Source: Yponomeuta sedellus (Eukaryota > Arthropoda > Insecta > Lepidoptera > Yponomeutidae). Taken from it: a DNA stretch of 64,000 nt. A program made the translations under genes and the position numbers. The notes beneath the pieces are model-generated. The model was not told the origin of the DNA. It saw nothing but the letters and a program-made list of their open reading frames with translations, and searched no databases. Of this stretch, positions 1 to 9,530 are shown in pieces. How positions within the stretch are numbered: position 1 is the stretch's first letter; each line of letters starts with the position of its first letter. The stretch lies in NCBI GenBank assembly GCA_934045075.1, contig OW203744.1, forward strand, positions 4,117,501 to 4,181,500. Direction: 5' to 3'.

Positions 1-61
1 GTTTAATTAGTCAGACCTGAGATTTGAGCACTTAGCCTCACAGTTGGGCCATTTTGACGGC

Positions 62-249
62 CTCGGTGGCGCAGCGGTTTGGCACGCTGCTGTAAAACCG
101 AAGGTCTCGGGTTCGATCCCCATTCGGGTCAAAGTAAGAAACGAACTTTTTTAGTTTTTCTCGTGTCTTGGATGTTATCTATGTACTTATTGTATTAAAT
201 CTATCGTTGAGTTAGCACCTGAAGCACAACTCATTTAGTTGTACTAAGT
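62..249 (+). mobile_element. tRNA-headed SINE (GGCGCAGCGG head)
   Basis: A tRNA-like head with box A (GGTGGCGCAGCGGTTTGG) and box B (GGTCTCGGGTTCGATCCCC) lies at about 62-130, followed by a non-coding body to about 249. A scrap of the same head recurs at 56497-56535. The head would score as a tRNA, but the attached body and the second dispersed copy point to a SINE. The 3' limit is uncertain. Confidence 0.55.
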
Positions 250-265
250 GTAGCGCTCGTGGCCT

Positions 266-1325
266 TTTTTTTTTCACCCAGGAGAAACCCCAATTACGGG
301 TACCACCGGCTCGGGGGAGCACAGTGGTTATGTCGGACTCCCCGCCCTGAGAAGGGCGGTATACCAACTAAAACTCCTGGGGTGTTCCTCCGCACCGCAA
401 AGGACGGGGCCACGGGGACGCTTACGCACACTTCCGCGACCCCGTCTGCGGGCGCCCTTTCAGGCACTCCTTCGGCGGCGCCCCTGCCCCATCGCATCGG
501 ACCGAACGACGGGGCGAGGGAACGCCGCATCTCTTCGTTGGAGCGCATAGTGGTCAAGTGCGAACCCCTTGACCACCACACGCCCCAACGCGCCGCCCCC
601 TCCATCCCATTGTTATGGGATTAGAGGAGGGCGGCGCACCTCCTCGTTGGGGCGCATGGGGGCCAATGTCCTGTTGGCCCCCACACGCCCCACACGCGAG
701 GCCCGTCACGTCGCCCACCAGCACTTCTCTGAAAGCAGAGAAGGCGGTGAGCGACCGCGCGGGCCCCCTCCGTGCCAGAAGGCATCCTCGGAACACGCAA
801 GGGCGCCTTCCGGCCCGCCGTGATGGAGGCGGAGGGTCCCCCGACCCTCCGCGTCCCGGCGGCCACTCTGGTCCGACTGGTACGAGGCGCACTCGCTTCC
901 GCGCAGCGGCGCCCCCCCAGTCGGTCCTTCATTCGGTTGGTCGCCTGGGTCCCGCTCCACAAAGTGAAACAGGGCCCACGCGACCCCTCCCGCCGTGATG
1001 GAGGCAGAGGGTCCCCCGACCCTCCGCCCACGGCCACTCTGGTCCGACTGGTACGAGGCGCGCGCGCTTTCGCGCAGCGGCGCCCCCCCCAGTCGGTCCT
1101 TCAATCGGTTGGTCGCCTGGGTCCCGCTCCACAAAGTGAAACAGGGCCCACACGACCCCTCCCGCCAGATTATTCGACGTTAGCCAGTAAGATCCGACAA
1201 GAAGAAGTTACTGACTAACGCTCAGAGTGCACCGACCCCACCACTTGCCCCTCCATCTGGTTCATGGAATCAGATGGAACGGAAAGCGGAGGGCTACACG
1301 TGAAGGTTATCTGGCATCGCACCCC
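266..1325 (-). mobile_element. GC-rich LINE-like insertion with T-run (poly-A) and 15-bp TSD
   Basis: A markedly GC-rich block in AT-rich surroundings is flanked by a perfect 15-bp direct repeat TAGCGCTCGTGGCCT (251-265 and 1326-1340). Those bases are also the start of a 5S-SINE, so the block sits inside a SINE head. A run of T directly after the left repeat reads as a poly-A tail on the minus strand, so the element is a minus-strand retroposon, probably the 5'-truncated 3' region of a non-LTR element. Long open frames on both strands reflect GC content and lack recognisable reverse-transcriptase or endonuclease motifs. The LINE clade is not identified. Confidence 0.65.
817..1166. repeat. Two tandem ~175-bp units inside the GC-rich element
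   Basis: The segment starting CCGTGATGGAGGC at about 817 repeats at about 992, with a period near 175 bp. Both units share the blocks CGACTGGTACGAGGCGC, GTCGGTCCTTCA and CACAAAGTGAAACAGGGCCC. Tandem repeats of this kind are common in LINE untranslated regions. The units differ by scattered substitutions and small indels. Confidence 0.8.
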
Positions 1326-1689
1326 TAGCGCTCGTGGCCTAGGCCAACCGAGTGATTGGAATCAATCACTTGGTTAAGCAACAACAGGCGCGGTCAGGTA
1401 CGGGATGGGTGAGCGTCCCGTGACTACCGCTAGTGGCATTTTTTCGAGCGCTTCCGTGCTTCGCAAGGCACGCTAAGCCGTTGGTGCCGGCTGTCATATA
1501 ATGGCAGTCGTTAAGCCATGTCAGAGGCCTTATGGGCGGCTTGATAACTTCTGACAGTAAGGCCCGCCACTGTCTTACAATCCTCCACCAACCCGGACTT
1601 GGCCCCCGTGGTGGAGTATGGCCTAACCTTCCTGCGGTGCAGGAAGAGACCCGTGCCCCAGCAGTGGGGACATACAAGGGTTGATAACG
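1326..1689 (+). mobile_element. 5S-rRNA-derived SINE, split copy (head also at 251-265)
   Basis: This copy begins GCGCTCGTGGCCTAG and carries the 5S-like promoter blocks TTAAGCAACA, GGCGCGGTCAGG and GGATGGGTGAGCG. It then has the family body and ends at GGGTTGATAACG. Its first bases also occur before the GC-rich element, so the SINE was present first and was interrupted. No convincing TSD is seen for the SINE itself. Confidence 0.85.
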
Positions 1690-1744
1690 AAGTATAGGGC
1701 TAACGAGATATCTGTAATATGTCCATGAATATTTATTTATTGTA

Positions 1745-1955
1745 TGTAGCAAGCGCTGAGGTACGTTAACACTTCAGACACTAGGGTTTCCTTACGATGT
1801 TTTCATTCACCGTCAGCAAGTGGTATTGGTACTATGATTTCACAAATTTCCATGTACCTACATAACTGAGGAAACAAAGTCATTGGTACATGGGTTTGAG
1901 CCCACGGCCTGCCGATTGAAAACCGGCGTTCTACACCGCTCCACTACCACCGCTC
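1745..1955 (-). mobile_element. tRNA-headed SINE, family E
   Basis: Read on the minus strand, a tRNA-like head (AGCGGTGGTAGTGGAGCGG) is followed by a GTACCAATGACTTTG body and a segment TCAGCGCTTG. Related copies lie near 8404, 13560, 14229, 55305 and 56725. Confidence 0.65.
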
Positions 1956-2214
1956 TATTGGATGTTGGTTTATCAGTAAAGGTTTCTTAGGACCATTATG
2001 GCCTAGGACGAACTTTGGTATTGCTCCCGGAGTACTCTCAGAGTACCCGGTGTGTTTGTGGGTGTACGTATGTTTAATACGGAGAGATTTATCCTTTCCT
2101 ATATTACTTCATGTCACATAGTAGATAGACAATATTTTAGACGTGCTCTACCAAATGAAATTGAAATTAATTTAAATAATTTGTATTGTGTTATTGGGCA
2201 ATTGGTTTTAATTT

Positions 2215-2372
2215 TAAAAACCTATTTAGAGGCTAAAAATTCCACCCATGCCGGGATTCGAATCCGCGACCTCTGGCTAACCGTGCCAGCGCTCTTTCCA
2301 ACTGAGCTAATGGGCGACTCACCGGCATCAGTGAAAGTTCGAACTTCTTTACACTATTCTCTGTATTTCGTC
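2215..2372 (-). mobile_element. tRNA-derived SINE, family B, with 12-bp TSD
   Basis: On the minus strand the element reads a tRNA-like cloverleaf, AGCTCAGTTGGAAAGAGCGC then a box B GGTCGCGGATTCGAATCCC, and ends with GCCTCTAAATAGGTTTTTA. Direct repeats TGGTTTTAATTT flank it at 2203-2214 and 2373-2384, which supports target-primed insertion. Unlike other family members it lacks the terminal 3' block ending ATTAAAAATAAAAATAGT. Confidence 0.85.
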
Positions 2373-2464
2373 TGGTTTTAATTTGTTTTTATTGAAATGA
2401 TTTTGTTTTTATAAATCGATGTGTATTTTTAATATTTGATGAAATTTTATGAATTTATTGTTTA

Positions 2465-2705
2465 TCTCTGCATCTACGTAATAAGATGATTTATAAAGCG
2501 TCCAGTGGCATCTACACTGACACTAGATGGGTGAAGGGACCACTCGGATGCTGCAGTGCCTGGGACAAGGTTTTAGATGGTGTAGGCTTCACCAGCACTT
2601 ATACTATCCTAATAGCTTAGTCGGCCTAGCCCACAGGAAAGAATAGTCAATACGTGCGGAGCCAATCAAACCGTGAGTTTGCTCACGGTGTTTTCCTTCA
2701 AAGGC
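2465..2705 (-). mobile_element. tRNA-headed SINE family C, head-less copy
   Basis: It shares the blocks CATCTACGTAAT, CGTCCAGTGGCATC, CTAGATGGGTGAAGGGACC and TCAATACGTGCGGAGCCAA with complete copies at 16695-17045, 29677-30060 and 55673-56048. The tRNA head end is missing. Confidence 0.75.
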
Positions 2706-3127
2706 AGCGTGTGCAACTCATACAATCCAATAACTTACGACACATTTAGAGTAAATGAGAATCACTGAGAAAACGTACGAGGGTGTGCCTAAAAGAACAC
2801 AAAATGTTGTAGATAAGACGCCCACAAAATAGGCCATAATGATCCTTTCGGCGTTATTCGCTTTGTTGCTACCCATTCTAGGCCTTTAGTTGCGGCCGTA
2901 AAGACCTATCTATGGTAATAACTGTTATATCAAACGTTCCAGTTCGGCCCAGCCACCGTTAAAAGGTTACGTCCCGAAATAGAGCCAAACAAAGTAGCGA
3001 GCAAAAAACTAACACCCGTCCTGTTAAACTAGCTTAAACACCGTCTTAAGATTGGTTCAGTAGATTCGACTTTTTGTAGATAAGGGCCAGTTTCTGAATC
3101 GAGAATCTCGCTAAGTAAATACTTAAC
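2706..3127. other. No gene or repeat recognised
   Basis: Unassigned AT-rich sequence. I see no long open frame, RNA gene or match to other parts of the window. Confidence 0.5.
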
Positions 3128-3256
3128 TATACTTTTTTTAATGCACTAACCCGCGCTAAGGACAATATTTAAAAACCTAGTATTCCGATGTAAAACCTAA
3201 CTGCAAAGTTAGGTACTCGGGGCTGCAAGTGATGCCAATTACTTCGGCATCACTTA
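3128..3256. mobile_element. Rearranged family B SINE fragment
   Basis: The antisense 3' block (TTAATGCACTAACCCG) is followed directly by the 5' body of the same family in the opposite sense (ATTCCGATGTAAAACC). The right end holds a 10-bp perfect hairpin, AAGTGATGCC with GGCATCACTT (about 3228-3256). Confidence 0.6.
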
Positions 3257-3304
3257 CGGACGGACGGACGGACGGACGGACGAACGGACGAACGAACGAA
3301 TGAA
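3257..3304. repeat. ACGG/ACGA tetranucleotide microsatellite
   Basis: About twelve imperfect ACGG to ACGA units directly abut the SINE fragment on the left. Confidence 0.95.
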
Positions 3305-3567
3305 TAAAAATAAAAACGAGTCGGCACCGCCGTTTTTTCTATGTTACGTAGGTATTCACTTGTAATAATGCCATCATACACAGTCAGCAATACCACTTGC
3401 TAACGGTGAAGGAAATATTTGATATAAAACTCTACGACTCAGCGCTTGAAATCGCCATTTTATCCGCCATGGATACAAGACTAGTGATCATTATGGAACA
3501 CATGATTATGGCACTCAGTGCAGTGACACTAACGCCACCAATTGACAAAAATCATATATTTTCCGTC

Positions 3568-3688
3568 ACTGCCTTACAATCCTCCACCAACCCGGACTTG
3601 GCCTCCATGGTGGAGTATGGCCTAAACTTCCTGCGATGCTGGAAGAGATCCGTGCCCCAGCAGTGGAGACCTACAAGGGTTGATATCG
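3568..3688 (+). mobile_element. 5S-SINE, 5'-truncated
   Basis: Only the 3' third is present, from CACTGCCTTACAATCC to GGGTTGATATCG. The 5S-like head is absent. Confidence 0.85.
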
Positions 3689-3740
3689 ATGATATATTTT
3701 TCACCTGACTGCGGTGGAGCCCCAATGTGTTTGGGGCCTA

Positions 3741-4127
3741 TACAGGGCATCCCAAAGTTATGAGCCATGAAGGGAAAGTACCTTAAATATCGTAGGGTAT
3801 TTTGCTGAGTACAGTTTCATGTATGTTTGTAATTTGATTAAAATGATTAATTTCACGCTGTTTCTTTCTTTTAAAATACTTCGTTACATAAGAAGAGTTA
3901 TTAGTTTTTGGCCATTTTTTCGATGTGAATCATAAAAGCAGGGGTATTTTTTTATTTTATTTTACGTCGGTTCGATTTCCAAACAAGGCAAGTAATTTTT
4001 AGAAAATCTTTGAATGCAGAATTAGTGATTTTTAAAAATAACATAAAGTCTTCTTTCAGCAAAATAACCTATCTACGATATTTAAGGTACTTTCCCTTCA
4101 TGGGCCATAACTTTGGATCGCCCTGTA
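3741..4127. mobile_element. MITE with ~70-bp terminal inverted repeats, TA-type ends
   Basis: The ends TACAGGGC and GCCCTGTA are inverted copies. The inverted homology runs about 70 bp inward (CCTTAAATATCGTAG on the left, CTACGATATTTAAGG on the right). The element is 387 bp and has no transposase ORF, so it is a non-autonomous DNA element. A second copy lacking the left TIR is at 19990-20513. Confidence 0.8.
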
Positions 4128-4197
4128 TATGTAAATGTGCAAGAATGTCTGATTCTATTTTCCCTCGTAACTCTTTAACCACCGCCGGTCTGATTTT

Positions 4198-4453
4198 CCT
4201 GTGTGGTGTCGGCCTAGAGAATAGCACCAACCCAAATTCTTCCCGCGGGTGTCGTAAAAGGCGACTAAGGGACACAAACCGGGGGGTGAGCAGCAGCGCC
4301 CCCTGCAGTACAATTCCACCAAACTGCGATCCCCAGCCCGCATGCTCGGCGTGGGGATTATAGGCATTACTTCCCAATGATGGCACAACCTTGCGCTATG
4401 GCGCTCATTAGGGGAGGGCTATGTCCAGCAGTGGACTAATATAGCCTGAAGAA
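4198..4453 (+). mobile_element. Family D retroposon (tail ATAGCCTGAAG)
   Basis: It starts near GTGTGGTGTCGGCCTAGAG, contains GGTGTCGTAAAAGGCGAC and GCGCCCCCTGCAGTACAATT, and ends with GTCCAGCAGTGGACTAATATAG then CCTGAAGAA. Near-perfect direct repeats GGTCTGATTTT (4187-4197) and GGTCAGATTTT (4454-4464) flank it. Its last ~90 bp match LINE 3' ends seen at 14405 and 21930. Confidence 0.8.
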
Positions 4454-4532
4454 GGTCAGATTTTGACAAAAAAAATCTCAATCGATTCGTGGCTGCGTAA
4501 GAGTTACATTATATCAGCGTAAATCCAATAAA

Positions 4533-4893
4533 GCGCTCGTGGCCTAGGCGAACCGAGTGATTGGAATCAATCACTTGGTTAAGCAATGATAGGCGCGGTC
4601 AGGTACAGGATGGGTGAGCGTCCCGTGACTACCGCTAGTGGCATTTTTCCGAGCGCTTCCGTGCTTCGCAAGGCACGTTAAGCCGTTGGTGCCGGCTGTC
4701 ATTAATGGCAGTCGTTAAGCCATGTCAGAGGCCTTATGGGCGGCTTGATAACTTCTGACAGTAAGGCCCGCCACTGTCTTACAATCCTCCACCAACCCGG
4801 ACTTGGCCCCCGTGGTGGAGTATGGCCTAACCTTCCTGCGATGCAGGAAGAGACCCGTGCCCCAGCAGTGGGGACATACAAGGGTTGATAACG
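4533..4893 (+). mobile_element. 5S-rRNA-derived SINE, complete copy with perfect 12-bp TSD
   Basis: This is the best-delimited member of the family (361 bp). Perfect direct repeats AAATCCAATAAA lie at 4521-4532 and 4894-4905, so the unit runs from GCGCTCGTGG to TTGATAACG. Positions about 4575-4625 carry the three elements of the 5S rRNA internal promoter: an A-box-like GTTAAGCAA, the intermediate element GGCGCGGTCAGG and a C-box-like GGATGGGTGAGCG. The body has no ORF. The tail CCCCAGCAGTGGGGACATAC resembles ends of RTE-type LINEs. There is no poly-A. Confidence 0.92.
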
Positions 4894-5116
4894 AAATCCA
4901 ATAAAAAGTTCAAAATAAAAACTGAAATAAAAAACCCCGACAGCTGAGCATTAACAACTAGGTAAGCAGGCGAGACGCAAATTATACAATGTTACTCAAT
5001 GCAGATTACTACAGGTACTGGTAGTGATTGTAGCCTTTATAAAAGACTAGGCTTTTTTATGAATTTAACAACGGTAATAAACTGAAATTAAAAAATAATT
5101 AGTAATGTGATCTTCT

Positions 5117-5185
5117 TCTTCCTCAGGCTATATTATTTTAGTCCTGCTGGATATAGCCCTCCCTTAATGAGCGACAAAGCGCAGT
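5117..5185 (-). mobile_element. Family D / LINE tail fragment
   Basis: Antisense TTCAGGCTATA-like end with ATAGCCCTCCCTTAATGAGCG, a diverged 3' tail only. Confidence 0.6.
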
Positions 5186-5393
5186 AACGTGATCGATCAC
5201 CATTAATTACTAAGCAGGCGGCAATCTGGGTATCTAAAACTGAATTACATTTGCGAATTTGGGTTAATTTTTCAGCACGAGATTCGCACTTTGGGTTTGT
5301 ACCGCTGTACCGCCTTTTTACGTGTTTATCATCACATTGTATGTTATTTAAGTTTTATTGTGCAATAAAGTGTAACAAACAAACGGAACGAGT

Positions 5394-5689
5394 TAAAAAC
5401 CTATTCAGAGGCTAAAAATTTTACCCATGCCGAGACATGAACCCGCGACCTCTAACCCTGCCAGCGTTCTCCCAACTCTCTCACTCGGGCTGCAAGTGTG
5501 CAAATTACTTCAGCCAGATGTCGCTGCCTGTATGTAATACAGAGAGTATTATAAAGAGGTTCGAAATTTCACTGATGCCGGTAGTCACCCATTGACTCAG
5601 TTGGGAGAGCGCTGGCACGGTTAGCCGGAGGTCCCGCGTTCGAGTCCCGGCGTGGGTTGAATTTTTAGCCTCTAAATAGGATTTTAAAA
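5394..5689 (+). mobile_element. Family B SINE in foldback arrangement
   Basis: The left part (5394-5485) is the 3' half of the SINE in antisense, starting at TAAAAACCTATTCAGAGGC. The right part (about 5487-5689) is a longer sense copy ending GCCTCTAAATAGGATTTTAAA. The two tRNA-like regions are inverted copies, so the DNA can fold into a large hairpin. A TSD is not clear. Confidence 0.8.
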
Positions 5690-7329
5690 TTTGTCGAAAA
5701 GAAGTTTTCAGCAAAATAAGTCTCAAATTTTAGCCTAAGATACACTCTTACCAGCTACAGATCTAGTAAACGGTAGACAGACCGCTACACTTTTGCTATA
5801 TTGCTATCCCTCTCTCGTCTTACGCCAATTGATTTGAGTGCCCGCTCGGGAGCAATGAAATAAATAAATGATAAGTTAATCAATCAGTAGAGAGAAAAGT
5901 GCACTATCTATACGGAATAGAGAAATAGATGAGGGTTCCGCAGGTGGAAAGGCAAGCTAATCATGGCGTCAATACTTAGGTACAGTACTACACATCATAA
6001 CATATCTCATCATCTTCGGGAATCTACGTTCGTCAGACTAGGAAGAGGTGTAACGAAAGTACCCGAAGCTATAAGTACATTCAACATGATCTTTAACCGA
6101 TACGGTTAAGGTGCAGAATTGATTGCCGCAGTAGCGCTACCTATTTCGCTCACACTAATATTGCCAAACTAATATGCCTGCATCGATGACGTTTAATCAA
6201 CCAATAGCAACAAAGGCGCGCGGCCTGCCATAAAATTAAACTATCTTATTGGCCGATCAACTTGCCGCACATCCAAAATTTGGTCATCTGCGCAGGTACA
6301 TCCGCGAGACTTATTTCTTTTGTAACACTGTACGTAGCACCGCGCCAACTACAATCTAAAATACAATTATGACGTAGGTATTCATAATGAATTGAGAATA
6401 GAATAGTCACAGAAGTGTTTATTTGCTGCCTGTTTCTCCAATACCATTCGGTTACCTCGGGTACTGACTGAAAATCAGCGCTGAGGGCTCACTCCCTCAG
6501 CACAACGCTGAGTCAGCTGCCTTTTGTGGCAACTTAGACACACCACACTCGAAACCTGTCTGTTTTTGTTTCGTTTATTTGTATATTTGGTTTATTTCTG
6601 TTTTGTTCATATTGTGTTAATCCGCTATTTGACTCTCTTTTCAAGTAAGTCTTAAACGGTAAATAACTCTTCCATTAGACCATAAAATATTTTAGTATAT
6701 TTTTTGAGGACCTAAAAGCAACATAAAAACATATTTGAAAACTTTATTTTCCTAAACAGCTAAAAACGCGGCCAGCAATTTTTGTCTATGGTTTGAAGTC
6801 CAAAAAATTGTAAACAAAGTTTGACATTCAATTTTCTGTAAGCGATCTCTAAGCATAGTGAAATAACAACAACGCAACCATGATTTCATCGAATTTACAT
6901 CCAAAATATACCAAGTAACATTGCATTGTTCGAGAATAAAAAAACACGTCAATAAAAACCCCCGGGAAGTTGTGGATTCGTGTAGATACCCAGCGAAATT
7001 AACATTCGAAAAACTTGGCTCAAACTTGCCAAAAGAGACTCCGACTCTTTATCAATTAAAACTCGGGTGTATTTATTTACTTTCATGTAAGTCCTATAAT
7101 AATCAATGTCCACTGGCTCTGGCTAAAAGATGTTTAATTACATACTTTAGATGGTTTCAAGATGGTGGATAGCGTTTTCGCCGTCACGAATTAAACGAGG
7201 AAAAATTTTTTTACGTTGCAAATTTGGCAGCCATCCTGCATACTTACTAAGCAAAATAAATATATTTCAGTTTCTTACGTTAAATACTATAGGAAATATT
7301 CATTTATCGCGTCAAATTTGATACGTGTC
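5690..7329. other. No gene recognised; one dispersed repeat at 6468-6640
   Basis: Mostly unassigned. A segment CAGCGCTGAGGGCTCACT...CAGCACAACG...GACACACCACA at about 6468-6640 resembles 59410-59590 in the same orientation, so it is a dispersed repeat. Open frames here are short and show no known motif. Confidence 0.5.
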
Positions 7330-7495
7330 AAATAGCGAATTGTCTGGTTTTTTTTAGTTTCTGTGATGTGTCTTGTTGGTATAATAAATGTATTTCTTTC
7401 TTGCTTTCTTTCCTTCTTTCTATCTCTCTCCCTCTTTCTCTTTCTTTCTTTCTCTCTTTTTCTCTTTCTTTCTTTCTTTCTTTCTTTCAATACAA
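7330..7495 (+). repeat. SINE-like tail with CTTT microsatellite
   Basis: The phrase TTGGTATAATAAATG followed by an imperfect CTTT/TCTC array (7390-7489) recurs at 12395-12475. It looks like a retroposon 3' end with a simple-repeat tail. The Lys/Glu/Arg-rich and Ser/Phe/Leu-rich open frames here are products of the microsatellite. Confidence 0.7.
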
Positions 7496-7615
7496 TTTTT
7501 TATGCATTTATTTATTAAGAATTTATTTGCTCGTAAACTATTCTCCTGGTTGACTACCAGGAGGTGGAAGAAAGATTGGTAAGCGGGCAAAAAATAGGGG
7601 GTAAATAGGGTCGTT

Positions 7616-7788
7616 TTACCATATCAGAGGCGTTATTGGCGGCTTCATAACTTCTGACAGTAAGGGCCACTATGGGCTTGAAATCTTTCACCAACCCTGA
7701 CTTGGCCCCGTGGTGGAGTATGGCCGAACCTTTCTACGATGCGGTAAGAGACCCATGCCCCCGTAGAGAGGACATACAAAGGGTTGAT
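7616..7788 (+). mobile_element. 5S-SINE, 5'-truncated and diverged
   Basis: It matches the 3' half of the family from CATATCAGAGGCG to AAGGGTTGAT, with several deletions. Confidence 0.8.
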
Positions 7789-8154
7789 TCAATACAATCA
7801 TTGCACAATTTTATTACTTCGCCTTTAAATTCAATCTCAAATATTTGATTCAGGCAAATGCCCGTACAGTTTCTAAAATCAGAATTCTACGCATCACCGA
7901 ATCCTGTATTTAAAGTCAAAGTCTGTCCCAGCAGCGAGACGTGAGTGAGACAGTCCGTCACAGCACAGACTCTATAAAATTTTAACGACATTGGATTTAG
8001 CTGTAAAGTCACCTCTGGCGCGCAATATTGGAAAAAATTTGAAAACTTATTTTTAGCTTATAGTTATACACTAAGAACTGCCCATATCTATGTAAGCTGC
8101 AAGTTTCCTAAATAGAAATAAATAATAAAATCAATATTGAAAATTATACTTTTA

Positions 8155-8379
8155 AAAACCTATTTAGAGGCTAAAAATTCCACCAATGCCGGGACTTAAA
8201 CCCGCGACCTGTAGCTAACCGTGGCACGGTTAGCCAGAGGTACAGGTACAGAGGTACTTACAGGTACAAAGGTACGTGACAAGGTTGCAGGTTTGAGTCC
8301 CGGCATGGGTGCAATTTTTAGTCTCTGAATAGGTTTTTAAAGTTGTCCTTAGCACGGGTTAGTGCATTCAAAAGAATAC
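8155..8379 (+). mobile_element. Family B SINE, foldback insertion with 13-bp TSD
   Basis: Direct repeats AATTATACTTTTA lie at 8142-8154 and 8380-8392. Between them is an antisense arm starting AAAACCTATTTAGAGGC, a junction near 8228 in the anticodon-arm region, then a sense arm through box B and the 3' block CTTAGCACGGGTTAGTGCATT. The sense arm contains a small local expansion of GGTACAGGTAC-type units (8238-8275). One TSD pair encloses both arms, so the palindrome arose during a single insertion. Confidence 0.85.
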
Positions 8380-8403
8380 AATTATACTTTTAGTTTTATG
8401 TAA

Positions 8404-8560
8404 CCTATAAACGTCCCATCCCGCAGTGCCTTCTCTCAGAGAGAGAGTACCTATGGGCTGATCGCTGGGCGTGCCCACCGCGGATTGGCAATTTCAAGCG
8501 CTGAGGTACTTAAACACCTGAGACTCTCAGGTCTCCTCACGATGTTTTTCTTCACAAAAA
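8404..8560 (-). mobile_element. SINE family E fragment
   Basis: It carries CGTGCCCACCGCGGATTGGC, TCAAGCGCTGAGGTAC and a CACGATGTTTTTCTTCAC block shared with the other E copies. It is the uninterrupted counterpart of the copy split at 55386-55488. Confidence 0.7.
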
Positions 8561-8804
8561 CTAACTGTCTAGCGACAGCGCCATCTTTTGCATGTCATTG
8601 TAATTAAATCATCTATCGCCATCTCTTCATTCATAATTGTACTAAGGTAACCAAGGCAACGAAATATTGTTGATTCGGAATAAAATTACCAACATGCTCT
8701 TTGTTACCAACGAAAAAACCTCTCACCTTTGAATTTGCTCCACTAAATCTTCCACATCGGCCCTGCATCCGAGGACGATCACTAACTTATTTTGATGACA
8801 AGAG

Positions 8805-9125
8805 TACCGACAAAAAAACCGGCCAAGCATGAGTCGGGCTCTCGCACCTAGGGTTCCGTACAAATTTGTAAGTAGGTACTGACATTTATAGATAGTGTAG
8901 GAATCGACACCGTAGTTTTTTTGAGGTTTTGCTGAACTTCGAGAATAATTTTTTTATGATATGATTACAAATATATAATTTTTTTCCTATATTTGTAGTA
9001 TAAAACTATATTACTTGCCAAATTTCATAGTTTTATGTCAATGGAAAAAACCCTAAGAATTTGGACTCCCTTGACGTTTCATTGTGTATAACATAGGTTT
9101 TTTACGGCATAAACAGCCGTAATGT
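8805..9125 (-). mobile_element. Dispersed repeat H (GGTTCCGTA / CTTGGCCGG-type)
   Basis: AACCGGCCAAGCATGAGTC, TAGGGTTCCGTAC and ACGGCATAAACAGCCGT match, in inverse order, the larger copy at 44391-44910. No ORF is seen. Confidence 0.65.
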
Positions 9126-9149
9126 TAACGTTAACATAAAAGTTTTATT

Positions 9150-9366
9150 ACACTATTTTTTAGTTTTAATGCACTAACCCGTTCTAAGGAACAAATTTAA
9201 AAACCTATTTAGAGGCTAAAAATTTCACCCATGCCGGGATTCGAACCCGCAACCTCTGGCTATCCGTACCAGCGCTCAATTGGTAGAGCGCTGATACGGA
9301 TAGCCAGAGGTTGCGGGTTCGAATCCCGGCATGGGTGAAATTTTTAGCCTCTAAATAGGTTTTTAA
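9150..9366 (-). mobile_element. Family B SINE, near-perfect palindrome with 14-bp TSD
   Basis: Perfect direct repeats ATAAAAGTTTTATT flank it (9136-9149 and 9367-9380). The two arms are almost exact inverted copies of the 3' half of the SINE and meet near 9279 at a very short loop. On the minus strand the order is inverted arm, then sense arm, then the terminal 3' block, the same as at 8155, 22549 and 37035. Confidence 0.9.
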
Positions 9367-9410
9367 ATAAAAGTTTTATTTTGTCATAACTCAATGGGAC
9401 TGTATACTTG

Positions 9411-9530
9411 AGTCGTCGTCGTCGTCAGGCTATACTAACTTGTCCACTGCTGGACATAGCCCTCTCCTAAAAAACGCCACGTTGTGCTATCATAGGGGGT
9501 AATGCCCATAATTCCCACGCTGGGCATGTA
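9411..9530 (-). mobile_element. Family D retroposon 3' part
   Basis: GTCGTCGTCGTCAGGCTATA marks the antisense tail, with a short CGT repeat at the outer end, followed by TCCACTGCTGGACATAGCCC and the adjoining body. Confidence 0.75.

Noticed and set aside
294..1218. Overlapping ORFs of 100-150 codons on both strands in the GC-rich block
   Set aside because: Few stops are expected at this GC content; frames overlap on both strands, run across tandem repeats and show no RT, endonuclease or other motif.
1366..1752. Recurrent peptide frames such as CLAKHGSARKNATSGSHGT in several places (1.4, 13, 33.6, 34.3, 48.4, 58.1 kb)
   Set aside because: They are the same frame through 5S-SINE copies, open only by chance and broken differently in each; not a protein family.
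3241..3304. CRISPR-like or regularly spaced repeats
   Set aside because: Tandem arrays here are contiguous microsatellites with no spacers, and the genome is eukaryotic.
4570..4630. A 5S rRNA gene
   Set aside because: Only the internal promoter part is 5S-like; the 5' and 3' thirds of 5S rRNA and the terminator are absent, and every copy continues into SINE body.
8561..8804. Regulatory or coding content between repeats
   Set aside because: Nothing beyond AT-rich unassigned sequence is visible.
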